DNA of 64,000 bases, from contig NZ_JAHFVG010000009.1 of assembly GCF_023264675.1 (NCBI RefSeq), forward strand, positions 104,087 through 168,086, given 5' to 3'. Both the position numbers and the translations under genes were made by a program. The notes under the pieces are model-generated. The model saw nothing but the letters and a program-made list of their open reading frames with translations. It was not told the origin of the DNA and ran no database searches. Shown here one piece after another: positions 51,563 through 60,596 of this stretch; positions within the stretch are counted from its first letter, which is position 1, and the number at the start of each line of letters is the position of its first letter. The stretch is from Rhodococcus sp. (in: high G+C Gram-positive bacteria). GTDB taxonomy: Bacteria > Actinomycetota > Actinomycetes > Mycobacteriales > Mycobacteriaceae.

Positions 51563-53830
51563 TTACTCAGCGCTTGCCTCGGCAGGTGCTTCGGAAGGTG
51601 CGTCCGCTGTAGCAGCTGCGGCGCCGTCCTCCTCGACGGGAACGAGACTGATCTTGCCGCGGTTGTCGATGTCGGCAATCTCCACACGGAGTTTCGAGCC
51701 GACGCTCACGACGTCCTCGACCTTGTTGATGCGCTTGCCGCCACCGAGCTTCGAGATGTGCACCAAGCCGTCGCGGCCGGGAAGGAGTGACACGAACGCA
51801 CCGAAAGCCGTTGTCTTGACGACGGTTCCGAGGAAGCGCTCGCCGACCTTCGGCAGCTGCGGGTTGGCGATGGCGTTGATCATATCGATCGCCGCCTGTG
51901 CGGACGGGCCGTCCGCTGCACCGACGTAGACGGTGCCGTCATCTTCGATCGAGATGTTGGCGCCGGTCTGCTCGGTGATGGAGTTGATCATCTTGCCCTT
52001 GGGTCCGATGACCTCACCGATCTTGTCGACCGGGACCTTGATCGCGGTGACGCGTGGTGCGTACGGGCTCATCTCGTCGGGGGTGTCGATGGCCTCGGCC
52101 ATGACCTCGAGGATGGTCGTACGAGCATCCTTCGCCTGCGCCAGCGCGCCGGCGAGAACCTTCGACGGAATTCCGTCGAGCTTCGTGTCGAGCTGAAGCG
52201 CGGTGACGAAGTCCTTGGTGCCTGCGACCTTGAAGTCCATGTCGCCGAAGGCATCCTCGGCTCCGAGGATGTCGGTCAGTGCAACGTAGCGAGTTTCGCC
52301 GTCGACCTCGTCGGACACCAGGCCCATGGCGATGCCGGCAACCGGAGCGCGCAGTGGCACACCGGCATTGAGCAGTGACAGGGTCGAGGCACAGACAGAT
52401 CCCATGGAGGTGGAACCGTTGGAGCTCAGCGCCTCGGAGACCTGACGGATCGCGTACGGGAACTCGGCCTGGCTCGGCAGAACCGGGAGAAGCGCACGCT
52501 CGGCGAGCGCTCCGTGGCCGATTTCACGACGCTTGGGCGAACCGACACGACCGGTCTCACCGGTGGAGTACGGCGGGAAGTTGTAATGGTGCATGTACCG
52601 CTTGGACGTCTCGGGTCCGAGCGAGTCGACCTGCTGCGCCATCTTGACCATGTCGAGAGTCGTGACACCGAGGATCTGGGTCTCGCCGCGCTCGAACAGT
52701 GCGCTGCCGTGTGTGCGCGGGATGATCGCGACCTCGGCGGACAGCGAGCGGATGTCGGTGACTCCGCGGCCGTCGATGCGGAAGTGATCGGTCAGGATGC
52801 GCTGACGAACCGACTTCTTGGTGAGCGCTCGGAACGCGGCACCGATCTCCTTCTCGCGACCGGAGAAACGATCAGCGACCTGCTCCAGAACCTGGGCCTT
52901 GACCTCGTCGAGCTTGCTCTCGCGCTCGGCCTTGCCCGCGATCGTCAGAGCCTCGTTCAGCGGGATCTGCGCTGCAGACTCCACGGCTTCGAAGACGTCC
53001 GACTGGTACGGCGGGAAGACCGGAAAGTCGCCCGTCGGCTTGGACGCCTTGGCGGCGAGTTCCTGCTGCGCGGTACAGAGCGCGGCGATGAACGGCTTCG
53101 ATGCTTCGAGGCCTTCGGCGACGATGGACTCGTTCGGAGCCTGCGCACCGCCCTCGATGAGCTCGATGACGTTCTCTGTTGCTTCCGCCTCGACCATCAT
53201 GATCGCGACGTCGGCGTCCGCTCCGGAACCGGAGACGATACGTCCGGCGACGACCATGTTGAACACGGCCTTCTCGAGCTGCTCGACCGTGGGGAATGCG
53301 ACCCACTGCTTGTCGATCAACGCGACGCGGACGCCACCGATCGGGCCGGAGAACGGCAGTCCGGCGATCTGGGTGGACGCGGATGCGGCGTTGATCGCGA
53401 CGACGTCGTACAGGTCGGCCGGGTTGAGGCTCAACACCGTGATGACGACCTGGATCTCGTTACGAAGTCCGTCGACGAACGTCGGACGCAGCGGCCGGTC
53501 GATGAGACGGCAAGTGAGGATCGCGTCGGTGGACGGACGTCCCTCGCGGCGGAAGAACGATCCGGGGATGCGTCCTGCTGCGTACATGCGCTCCTCGACG
53601 TCGACCGTCAGAGGGAAGAAATCGAATCCTTCGCGGGGGTGCTTGCCTGCGGTCGTAGCCGACAGAAGCATGGTGTCTTCGTCGAGGTAGGCGGCCACTG
53701 CGCCCGCGGCTTGCTGCGCGAGGCGGCCGGTCTCGAATCGAATACTGCGCTTGCCATAGGTGCCGTTGTCGATCACGGCTGTTGCTTCGTAGACGCCCTC
53801 TTCGGCTTCTACAACGTTTGTTTCCGTCAT
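51563..53830 (-). CDS. pnp: Polyribonucleotide nucleotidyltransferase (PNPase)
   Basis: 3'-5' phosphorolytic exoribonuclease, 755 residues, also known in the group as guanosine pentaphosphate synthetase (gpsI). Order: two RNase PH domains ([20 protein letters not shown]; second with [16 protein letters not shown] and [15 protein letters not shown]), KH domain ([16 protein letters not shown]) and S1 domain ([19 protein letters not shown]). The Ala/Glu-rich tail is normal for actinobacteria. ATG 53830 follows GAGAAGAAGAG; the frame extends upstream without family similarity. Confidence 0.96.
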   Translation of the reverse strand: MTETNVVEAEEGVYEATAVIDNGTYGKRSIRFETGRLAQQAAGAVAAYLDEDTMLLSATTAGKHPREGFDFFPLTVDVEERMYAAGRIPGSFFRREGRPSTDAILTCRLIDRPLRPTFVDGLRNEIQVVITVLSLNPADLYDVVAINAASASTQIAGLPFSGPIGGVRVALIDKQWVAFPTVEQLEKAVFNMVVAGRIVSGSGADADVAIMMVEAEATENVIELIEGGAQAPNESIVAEGLEASKPFIAALCTAQQELAAKASKPTGDFPVFPPYQSDVFEAVESAAQIPLNEALTIAGKAERESKLDEVKAQVLEQVADRFSGREKEIGAAFRALTKKSVRQRILTDHFRIDGRGVTDIRSLSAEVAIIPRTHGSALFERGETQILGVTTLDMVKMAQQVDSLGPETSKRYMHHYNFPPYSTGETGRVGSPKRREIGHGALAERALLPVLPSQAEFPYAIRQVSEALSSNGSTSMGSVCASTLSLLNAGVPLRAPVAGIAMGLVSDEVDGETRYVALTDILGAEDAFGDMDFKVAGTKDFVTALQLDTKLDGIPSKVLAGALAQAKDARTTILEVMAEAIDTPDEMSPYAPRVTAIKVPVDKIGEVIGPKGKMINSITEQTGANISIEDDGTVYVGAADGPSAQAAIDMINAIANPQLPKVGERFLGTVVKTTAFGAFVSLLPGRDGLVHISKLGGGKRINKVEDVVSVGSKLRVEIADIDNRGKISLVPVEEDGAAAATADAPSEAPAEASAE

Positions 53831-54181
53831 TCTCTTCTTCTCGTCCTCTCGTCTTGCCGTGCACACGCCGACGATCCGCCCGCCGTCCTCGACCATCGAA
53901 GTCGAGGATCCTGGCTGCGGTTGTCCCGCGGGGCGGCCATCGATCGAAGCCTTACGGACGTCGTCCGTCAGGCCACTACCGAAGGCCGACACCACGTCGC
54001 ATCGGGCACGTTCACGGCGATGTGCGAACACCCATGTGCTCGCATGTTCTTGCTGTCGTTCAACCACATCTGCGTTGGCGTTCCAACACAGATAGCCAAC
54101 GAGGACAGTCTAAGCACTGCCTCGCTGGCTACTGCACTATTTAGGTGACCGCCCATGACATCAGGCGCGTCGGCGTCGTAA
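53831..54181 (-). promoter_or_regulatory. rpsO-pnp intergenic region with pnp leader hairpin
   Basis: This 351-base gap has no gene I can support. It should hold the pnp promoter and leader. A perfect 8-bp stem with 7-nt loop lies at 53886-53908 (TCCTCGAC pairing with GTCGAGGA), about 56 bases before the pnp start. In E. coli a leader hairpin serves autoregulation of pnp via RNase III and PNPase; a similar role here is only a guess. Confidence 0.4.
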
Positions 54182-54451
54182 TTAGCGACGCAGTCCCAGA
54201 CGCTCGATGAGCGAACGGTAACGGGTGACATCAACCTTCGCGATGTACTTCAGCAGGCGACGACGACGTCCGACCAGCAGCAGCAGGCCGCGGCGGGAGT
54301 GGTGGTCGTGCTTGTGCATCTTCAGGTGCTCGGTGAGATCGACGATGCGCTTGGTGAGCATCGCGACCTGCGCCTCGGGCGAACCCGTGTCGGTCGGGTG
54401 CAGACCGTACTCGCCGAGGACGGTCTTCTTTTCTTCGGTGGTCAATGCCAC
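54182..54451 (-). CDS. rpsO: 30S ribosomal protein S15
   Basis: Small-subunit ribosomal protein that binds the central domain of 16S rRNA and helps bridge to the 50S subunit. The full 89-residue family length is present: [20 protein letters not shown], then [23 protein letters not shown] 54451 has AGGAGT seven bases upstream. Upstream of pnp, as in most bacteria, but 351 bases apart. Confidence 0.97.
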   Translation of the reverse strand: MALTTEEKKTVLGEYGLHPTDTGSPEAQVAMLTKRIVDLTEHLKMHKHDHHSRRGLLLLVGRRRRLLKYIAKVDVTRYRSLIERLGLRR

Positions 54452-54559
54452 TGGTACTACTCCTGATCACTGACGTCCGCGTGAAAGGAAGTTCGAGCCG
54501 CAAAGCCCGAACCGGGTGCAGCCACCACGGACCGCAGCATGCACCGAGGAACCATCCTA

Positions 54560-55528
54560 TCAGCCGGGTTGCCGAGACAGCACCGCACGTGCGCGTTCGG
54601 AGTCTCGGCCCATCTCCTCGATCAGATCGTCGATGGAGTCGAACTTCTCCATCCCGCGAAGGCGCTCGACGAAGTCGACTGCCACATGCTGACCGTAGAG
54701 GTCGCCGTCGCTGTCGAGCACGAAGGCCTCGACGGTTCGGGTTCGGCCGGAGAACGTCGGATTGGTACCGACGGACACCGCCGCTCGGTGGCGTTCACCC
54801 GGAGTGACCGTCCCCATGATCGGACCTGGCCCCAGCACGGTGAACCAGGCCGCGTAGACACCGTCGGCTGGAATCGCCGAGTACATCGGCGGCGCGACGT
54901 TCGCGGTGGGGTACCCGAGCTGCCGACCACGGCCGTCTCCATGCACGACGACGCCTTCGACGCGATGCGGACGCCCGAGTGCTGCCGCTGCCGCAGACAC
55001 ATCGCCCGCGTCGACGCACGATCGAATGTAGGTGGAGGAGAACGTGACAGCGTGTTCGGCAAGGAGATTGACACCGTCCACGGCGAAACCGGATCGGTCG
55101 CCGATCCTGCGCAGCAGGTCGACGTTGCCCAGGGCCTTCTTGCCGTAGGTGAAGTTCTCGCCGACGACGACCTCGGCCACGTGCAGGCGTTCCACGAGAA
55201 TCTCGTGGACGTATCGCTCCGGCGTGAGTTTCATCAGTTCGGGAGTGAACGGCATGACGCAGAACACGTCGATGCCCAACTCCTCGGCCAGCTCGGCTCG
55301 CCGTGTCAGCGTGGTCAGCTGCGCCGGATGTGATCCGGGCCGTACCACCTCCATCGGATGCGGATCGAACGTCATGAGGACGCTGGGGATTCCGCGTTCC
55401 TTCGCCGCCGTCACGGCCCGGCTGATCAACTGGGCGTGACCACGATGCACGCCGTCGAATACGCCGATCGTGAGAACACAACGACCCCAGTCGGCAGGTA
55501 CATCGTCGAGACCTCGCCATCTCTGCAC
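54560..55528 (-). CDS. ribF: Bifunctional riboflavin kinase / FAD synthetase
   Basis: A 322-residue enzyme converting riboflavin to FMN and FMN to FAD. The N-terminal nucleotidyltransferase motif GVFDGVHRGH is at 22-31 with TFDPHPMEVVRPG and FTYGKKALGN; the C-terminal kinase has GRQLGYPTANVAPP and VGTNPTFSGRTRTVEAFVLD. Start GTG 55528 gives the usual N-terminus VQRWRGLDDVPADWG; GTG 55564 is possible. It is divergent from the metal transporter operon. Confidence 0.94.
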   Translation of the reverse strand: MQRWRGLDDVPADWGRCVLTIGVFDGVHRGHAQLISRAVTAAKERGIPSVLMTFDPHPMEVVRPGSHPAQLTTLTRRAELAEELGIDVFCVMPFTPELMKLTPERYVHEILVERLHVAEVVVGENFTYGKKALGNVDLLRRIGDRSGFAVDGVNLLAEHAVTFSSTYIRSCVDAGDVSAAAAALGRPHRVEGVVVHGDGRGRQLGYPTANVAPPMYSAIPADGVYAAWFTVLGPGPIMGTVTPGERHRAAVSVGTNPTFSGRTRTVEAFVLDSDGDLYGQHVAVDFVERLRGMEKFDSIDDLIEEMGRDSERARAVLSRQPG

Positions 55529-55631
55529 GAGTGGAAGCCTACGGCCCGCGGTTGCCGGGGTCACTTCCGGATCGGTGTGTCATGGCGAACAGCTGTGGAC
55601 AAACCCGCGAACACTCTGCCAAGATTTCGGG

Positions 55632-56564
55632 GTGCCGAACTTATTTCTTCGTACCATCGCAGTAGGCCTGGTGTGTGCCGCTGCGATCGGCGGGTGCGCT
55701 CGCCAGGTCGGCGACGAAGAGACCGACCTCGGCGACGACACTCGCCCTCTTGTTCTCACCACGTTCACGGTGCTCGCCGACATGGCGCGCAACGTCGCCG
55801 GCGAGCACCTGAGGGTGGAATCGATCACCAAGGCAGGCGCGGAGATTCACGGATACGAGCCGACCCCGGGCGATCTACGCACCGCCGAGCACGCCGAACT
55901 GATTCTCGACAACGGGCTCGGCCTGGAGTCGTGGTTCGAAAAGTTCGTCGAGCGCGTGCCTGCTCCGCACGCAGTCGTCAGCGACGGTGTCGAACCGGTG
56001 TACATCCGCAGTGACGTGTACGCGGGCAAGGCCAATCCACATGCATGGATGTCGCCCCTCGTAGCCGAGACATACGTCGACAACATCGCGCGCGCGTTCT
56101 CCGATCTCGACCCGGCCAACGCCGCCGACTACGTCTCGAACTCCGAGCTCTACAAGGTGAAGCTGAGGGCCGTCGGGGAGGAACTGCACACCGCTCTCGA
56201 CACCTTGCCCGACAGCCAGCGCGCACTGGTCTCGTGCGAGGGAGCCTTCGGTTACCTTGCACGCGACTTCGACTTGCGCGAGGCCTACCTCTGGCCGGTC
56301 AACGCCGAGCAGGAAGGCACCCCGAAACAGGTGGTGAGCACGATCGACTTCGTGCGCGACAACGACGTGCCTGCAGTGTTCTGCGAGTCGACCGTGTCGA
56401 ACAAATCGCAGCTACAGGTCGCCGAGGACACGGGTGCTCGGTTCGGCGGCACTCTGTTCGTCGATTCGCTCAGCGAGAAGGACGGACCGGTGCCGACATA
56501 TCTCGATCTGCTGACCTACGACGCAAGAACAATCACCGACGCACTACTGGAGAATCGACCATGA
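55632..56564 (+). CDS. Manganese-type ABC transporter substrate-binding lipoprotein
   Basis: A 310-residue cluster A-I solute-binding protein, membrane-anchored by its lipobox (AIGG-Cys22). The four metal ligands can be read as His73 (EIHGYEP), His137 (NPHAWMSP), Glu203 (SCEGAFGYL) and Asp278 (VDSLS). A Glu as third ligand is the PsaA/MntC manganese pattern; zinc-binding ZnuA/TroA types have His there. GTG 55632 starts a clean signal peptide. It is followed by an ATPase (ATGA overlap), a permease and a DtxR-family regulator. Confidence 0.88.
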   Translation: MPNLFLRTIAVGLVCAAAIGGCARQVGDEETDLGDDTRPLVLTTFTVLADMARNVAGEHLRVESITKAGAEIHGYEPTPGDLRTAEHAELILDNGLGLESWFEKFVERVPAPHAVVSDGVEPVYIRSDVYAGKANPHAWMSPLVAETYVDNIARAFSDLDPANAADYVSNSELYKVKLRAVGEELHTALDTLPDSQRALVSCEGAFGYLARDFDLREAYLWPVNAEQEGTPKQVVSTIDFVRDNDVPAVFCESTVSNKSQLQVAEDTGARFGGTLFVDSLSEKDGPVPTYLDLLTYDARTITDALLENRP

Positions 56565-57316
56565 ACGTATCTCGGCCGGCACTTCTGATCGACGGCGTCG
56601 GCGTTCGCTATCGCGATGTCACCGCACTCGTCGATGCGACTCTCACCTTGGAAGCCGGCCGCGTCTGCGGGCTCGTCGGAATGAACGGATCAGGGAAGTC
56701 GACGCTGTTCAAGGCCGTGATGGGTGTGGTGCGCCCGGACAGCGGAACGATCGAGATCTTCGGCGGCCTGCCGGCCCATGCTCGCAAGGACGGCACCGTC
56801 AGTTACGTCCCCCAGAGCGAGACCGTGGATTGGACGTTCCCGATCAGCGTGCGCGAAGTGGTGATGATGGGCCGCTACGGAAAGCAGAACTGGATGCGCT
56901 CCCCGCGGGCACGTGACCATGCCGCCGTCACCGAAGCTCTGGCCAGGACAGAACTCACCGAGCTCGCCGATCGTCAGATCGGGCAGCTGTCGGGGGGCCA
57001 ACGCAAGCGCGCCTTCGTCGCACGCGCGATCGCGCAGGAGGCGTCATTGTTGCTGCTCGACGAACCGTTCGCGGGCGTCGACAAACGGACCGAAGCCACG
57101 ATCACCAGACTTCTCCGAGAATTGACCGCCCAGGGTGCGTCGGTTCTGGTCTCGACCCACGACCTGCACGCATTACCCGATCTGTGCGACGAAGCGGTGC
57201 TGCTGCAGCAGCGAGTTCTGATGCACGGCAGCCCCGAAGAAGTTCTTCGGCCCGAGAATCTCGCGCTCGCGTTCGGTCTCGATCCCCTGCATTCTCGAAG
57301 CCCCGAGGTGAACTGA
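56561..57316 (+). CDS. Manganese-type ABC transporter ATPase
   Basis: A 251-residue ATPase of the metal (cluster A-I) importer. Walker A GMNGSGKST, the YVPQSETVDWTFPISVREVV Q-loop region found in Mn/Zn ATPases, signature LSGGQRKRA, Walker B LLLLDEPFAGVD and VSTHD switch His are all present. ATG overlaps the lipoprotein stop; the permease starts one base after its stop. Confidence 0.92.
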   Translation: MNVSRPALLIDGVGVRYRDVTALVDATLTLEAGRVCGLVGMNGSGKSTLFKAVMGVVRPDSGTIEIFGGLPAHARKDGTVSYVPQSETVDWTFPISVREVVMMGRYGKQNWMRSPRARDHAAVTEALARTELTELADRQIGQLSGGQRKRAFVARAIAQEASLLLLDEPFAGVDKRTEATITRLLRELTAQGASVLVSTHDLHALPDLCDEAVLLQQRVLMHGSPEEVLRPENLALAFGLDPLHSRSPEVN

Positions 57317-57317
57317 C

Positions 57318-58178
57318 ATGTATTTGATCGACTTCTTCGTCGAACCACTGCAGTACACCTTCATGCAGCGAGCCCTTCTCGTGACCGTGACTGCATCGAT
57401 CGTGTGCGCAGTGCTCAGTTGCTGGCTCGTACTGATCGGCTGGTCGCTCATGGGCGATGCCGTCTCGCACGCCGTACTCCCCGGCGTGGCGCTGTCCTAT
57501 TTGCTCGGCGCACCCTTCGCGATCGGTGCGCTGTTGTTCGCGCTCGTGGCTGTCGGTGCGATCGGCCTCGTCCGCAACACCACCATCGTCAAGGAAGACG
57601 CTGCGATCGGGGTGGTGTTCACCACGCTGTTCGCGCTCGGCGTGGTGCTGATCTCGAAGTTCCCGAGCCAGATCGATCTGAACCACATCCTCTTCGGGAA
57701 TCTTCTCGGTGTCTCACGCGGCGACATGTGGCAGGTGTTTCTGCTGGGTGGCCTGGCGCTGGTCGTCATGGTCGTCAAACGGCGTGACTTCACGCTCTTC
57801 GCCTTCGATCGGACGCAGGCTCGCGCGGTGGGAATCTCCCCCACGATCATCTCCGGCCTCATGCTGACGCTGCTGGCACTGACGACCGTGGTTGCGTTGC
57901 AAGCCGTCGGGGTCATCCTCGTCGTCGCGATGCTGATCACACCGGGCGCGACGGCGTACCTCCTCACCCACAGGTTCGGGCGCATGCTCGTCCTTGCACC
58001 GAGCATCGGCGTCGGGTGCGCGGTGGTCGGGATCTACGTGAGCTTCTATCTGGACGTCTCGTCCGGTGGAACCGTCGTTCTGGCGCAGGGAATCGTGTTC
58101 ACCCTCGCGTACCTCTTCAGTCCGACCCAGGGCTTGATCACGCGGAGGCTGCGTAGGCGCGAGGACGTCCCCGCCTGA
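57318..58178 (+). CDS. Manganese-type ABC transporter permease
   Basis: A 286-residue ABC-3 family permease with about eight helices. Family marks: FMQRALLVTVTASIVCAVLS, SLMGDAVSHAVLPGVALSYL and DRTQARAVGISPTIIS, the loop that contacts the ATPase. Third gene of the importer. Pair-wise position with a DtxR-type regulator supports manganese as the substrate. Confidence 0.92.
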   Translation: MYLIDFFVEPLQYTFMQRALLVTVTASIVCAVLSCWLVLIGWSLMGDAVSHAVLPGVALSYLLGAPFAIGALLFALVAVGAIGLVRNTTIVKEDAAIGVVFTTLFALGVVLISKFPSQIDLNHILFGNLLGVSRGDMWQVFLLGGLALVVMVVKRRDFTLFAFDRTQARAVGISPTIISGLMLTLLALTTVVALQAVGVILVVAMLITPGATAYLLTHRFGRMLVLAPSIGVGCAVVGIYVSFYLDVSSGGTVVLAQGIVFTLAYLFSPTQGLITRRLRRREDVPA

Positions 58179-58217
58179 CACCGGGCGAGGCAAGATGTGA
58201 TTTCGGCTTGGATTGCC

Positions 58218-58223
58218 TAAGCT
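58218..58223 (+). promoter_or_regulatory. -10 box, leaderless start of the DtxR-family gene
   Basis: TAAGCT ends seven bases before GTG 58231. The overlapping TTGCCTAA could be a half-site for a DtxR/MntR-type regulator, which would allow autoregulation; only the -10 fit is reasonably clear. Confidence 0.45.
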
Positions 58224-58230
58224 CGATGCC

Positions 58231-58938
58231 GTGGCGGAACGAACGGAAGTACCGAGCGCACCCGACGACGTGCAGTTGTCCGCGGTGGCGCAGGACTACC
58301 TCAAGGTGATCTGGACCGCCGGCGAATGGACCGAGGACTCGGTCAGCACCAAGATGCTGTCCGAACGAATCGGTGTGTCCGCCTCGACCGTCTCCGAAGC
58401 GATACGCAAGTTGGCCGACCAGGGCATGGTGGACCACGCTCGCTACGGCGCGATCTCGTTGACCGAACGTGGCCGGACGGCCGCGATTGCGATGGTCCGT
58501 CGTCATCGATTGATCGAGACGTACCTGGTGCGAGAACTCGGCTACGGATGGGACGAAGTGCACGACGAGGCAGAGATTCTCGAACATGCCGTCTCGGACC
58601 TCATGATGAGCCGCATCGACGCCAAACTCGGCTTCCCCGAACGTGATCCGCACGGAGATCCGATCCCGTCGGTCGACGGAGACATCGAGTCCCCCGAGGC
58701 CACGCGCCTGAGTGACTATGCCGACGGCCAGTGCGGGCGCGTCGCTCGCATCTCCGATTCGGATCCGGCGATGCTGCGATATTTCGACTCCGTGGGAATC
58801 ACGCTGGATCTTTCGATCACCGTCGTCGAGCGCCGTGATTACGCGGGCACCGTTGCGATCGCGTTGGAACACGCCGACACCACGGCGATCGACCTGGGAC
58901 AGCGTGCGGCCGAGGCGATCTGGATGGTGCCTGCCTAG
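58231..58938 (+). CDS. mntR: DtxR/MntR-family metal-dependent regulator
   Basis: A 235-residue iron/manganese-dependent repressor. The winged HTH is in SAVAQDYLKVIWTAGEW and SERIGVSASTVSEAIRKLAD; the dimerisation/metal domain has RRHRLIETYLVRELGYGWDEVHDEAEILEHAVS with the usual His, Glu and Cys-replacing residues; an SH3-like FeoA domain follows. It probably represses the upstream transporter with Mn2+. GTG 58231 is preferred over TTG 58213 because a -10 box occupies the intervening bases. Same neighbourhood as sirR/mntR (Rv2788). Confidence 0.87.
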   Translation: MAERTEVPSAPDDVQLSAVAQDYLKVIWTAGEWTEDSVSTKMLSERIGVSASTVSEAIRKLADQGMVDHARYGAISLTERGRTAAIAMVRRHRLIETYLVRELGYGWDEVHDEAEILEHAVSDLMMSRIDAKLGFPERDPHGDPIPSVDGDIESPEATRLSDYADGQCGRVARISDSDPAMLRYFDSVGITLDLSITVVERRDYAGTVAIALEHADTTAIDLGQRAAEAIWMVPA

Positions 58939-58974
58939 TTCCGCACCTCGACGGCCGGTGCGCATCCGAAACGG

Positions 58975-59904
58975 CTAGTCGGCACCGCGAAGCGTCGCCG
59001 GTCGTACCACCATGACCGAGCTCGCCCTCTTGCCTTTTTCCTGCAGCAACGCGATGGTGTGCCCCGAGGGATCGATCGCGGCATACACCCCCGCCAGCCC
59101 GATCGGATCCAGCCACCGACCCTGGCTGATCGCTTCGGCCTCTGCCTCGCCGACCTGCCTGTGCGGGAACGCCGTTCGGGCCGCCTCGTCGATATCGAGA
59201 CTGACCGCAGGATCATCGGCCAGTTGGTCCAACGTGCGCGCATGTTCGAGGGTGAAGGGTCCGACGCGAGTGCGGCGCAACACCGTGAGGTGACCACCGA
59301 CGCCGAGCGCTGCGCCGAGATCGCGCGCCAGCGCCCGAACGTACGTGCCCGACGAGCAGTCGACCTCCACGTCCAGGTCCACGAATCCGGTACCCGGAAC
59401 CTCCCGGCGAGCCAACACGTCGAAGCGAGTCACCGTGACCGCGCGAGCCGGGAGCGTGAACTCCTCCCCTGCCCGAACCAGCTTGTGGGCCCGCTGCCCG
59501 TCCACCTTGATCGCGCTGACACTCGACGGAACTTGCTCGATGTCGCCGGTCAGCAGCGCAACGTTGTGGGCGATGTCCTCGTCGCGCACGGCCGACGCAT
59601 CGGCATCGGCCACCGTGTCGCCCTCGGCATCGTCGGTTGCCGTGGTTCTACCCAACCTGATCGTCGCGGTATACGCCTTGGTGGTCAACGCCAGCAGTCC
59701 GAGCATCTTGGTGGCTCGCTCGATACCGAGCACGAGCACACCCGTCGCCATCGGATCCAGCGTGCCCGCGTGACCTACCTTCCGGGTTTTGAGCAACTTC
59801 CGGCACGACGCGACCACGTCGTGACTGGTCACGCCCGAATCCTTGTCGACGATCAACAGCCCGGCACCGACGAGGCCGGAGGACAACTTTCCGCGTGCAG
59901 ACAC
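58975..59904 (-). CDS. truB: tRNA pseudouridine-55 synthase B
   Basis: A 309-residue enzyme that makes pseudouridine 55 in the T-loop of tRNAs. The catalytic Asp50 is in GHAGTLDPMATG; SSVSAIKVDGQRAHKLVRAG and CSSGTYVRALARDLGAALG are further family motifs; a C-terminal PUA-like segment follows. GTG 59904 is chosen; the 25 codons before it are not family-like. Confidence 0.94.
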   Translation of the reverse strand: MSARGKLSSGLVGAGLLIVDKDSGVTSHDVVASCRKLLKTRKVGHAGTLDPMATGVLVLGIERATKMLGLLALTTKAYTATIRLGRTTATDDAEGDTVADADASAVRDEDIAHNVALLTGDIEQVPSSVSAIKVDGQRAHKLVRAGEEFTLPARAVTVTRFDVLARREVPGTGFVDLDVEVDCSSGTYVRALARDLGAALGVGGHLTVLRRTRVGPFTLEHARTLDQLADDPAVSLDIDEAARTAFPHRQVGEAEAEAISQGRWLDPIGLAGVYAAIDPSGHTIALLQEKGKRASSVMVVRPATLRGAD

Positions 59905-59930
59905 GGGAGTCCATTCTGCCAGGACAGGTG

Positions 59931-60596
59931 TCAGACCACCGCAATCGCCGTGACGATCAATCCACCGGCAACCATCCACCGTCCGTCGAACGAGGTCAGT
60001 GGCGGGCCGGCGAGCGTGCCGCCCGGCACCAGTAGTTCGGAGTGGAACGTACCGGTCGGGTGCTCGCCCGACCCGGTTCGCTCGAAGGTGATGTGCGCGT
60101 CCTCGAAGCCGAGCCAGCGGCCGGTCAACGGTTCCCAGGCCTTGTAGGTGGCTTCCTTCGCGCAGAACAACAATCGATCCCAGTGGACGTCGGAGCCTGC
60201 AGCGGTGGCCAGCCAGTCACGTTCTCGCTCCAGACTGACGGCACCGAGAACACCGTCGGGAAGCGGGCCGTGCGGTTCGGCATCGATCCCGACCGAACGC
60301 ACTGCCATCGCATGACCGAGGACGGCGCCGCGGTAGCCGTCACAGTGCGTCAGAGATCCCACAACGCCTTTCGGCCACTGCGGTGCTCCGGACTTGCCCC
60401 TCATGATCGGTGCCGGATCGACACCCAACTTTTCCATTGCCACCCTGGCGCAATGACGCGCAGAGGTGAATTCTCGTTTGCGTTTGTCGACGGCTTTGGC
60501 GACGAGCGGCGCTTCGAGAGGGTGTGGCGTCAGCCCGGGAGGATCCTCGAACAATTCCGCGGCGACGACGCCGCTGGGCAGGATCGACTCGATCAA
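59931..60596 (-). CDS. pptT: 4'-phosphopantetheinyl transferase (PptT/EntD type)
   Basis: A 221-residue Sfp/EntD-type transferase that moves phosphopantetheine from CoA to carrier proteins of fatty/mycolic acid and siderophore or polyketide synthesis. It has AVRSVGIDAEPHGPL (Asp105, Glu107) and FCAKEATYKAWEPLTGRWLGF (Glu148), the Mg/CoA-binding triad. The start is TTG 60596 overlapping the stop of the upstream phosphatase gene (TTGA); no ATG or GTG fits. Same order as truB-pptT-pptH in M. tuberculosis. Confidence 0.92.
   Translation of the reverse strand: MIESILPSGVVAAELFEDPPGLTPHPLEAPLVAKAVDKRKREFTSARHCARVAMEKLGVDPAPIMRGKSGAPQWPKGVVGSLTHCDGYRGAVLGHAMAVRSVGIDAEPHGPLPDGVLGAVSLERERDWLATAAGSDVHWDRLLFCAKEATYKAWEPLTGRWLGFEDAHITFERTGSGEHPTGTFHSELLVPGGTLAGPPLTSFDGRWMVAGGLIVTAIAVV

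Noticed and set aside
52514-54148. Plus-strand open frame of 544 codons over pnp
   Set aside because: Antisense to PNPase with its KH and S1 motifs; composition (many Asp, Arg, Val, Leu in LDD/DRD runs) is typical of an antisense artefact.
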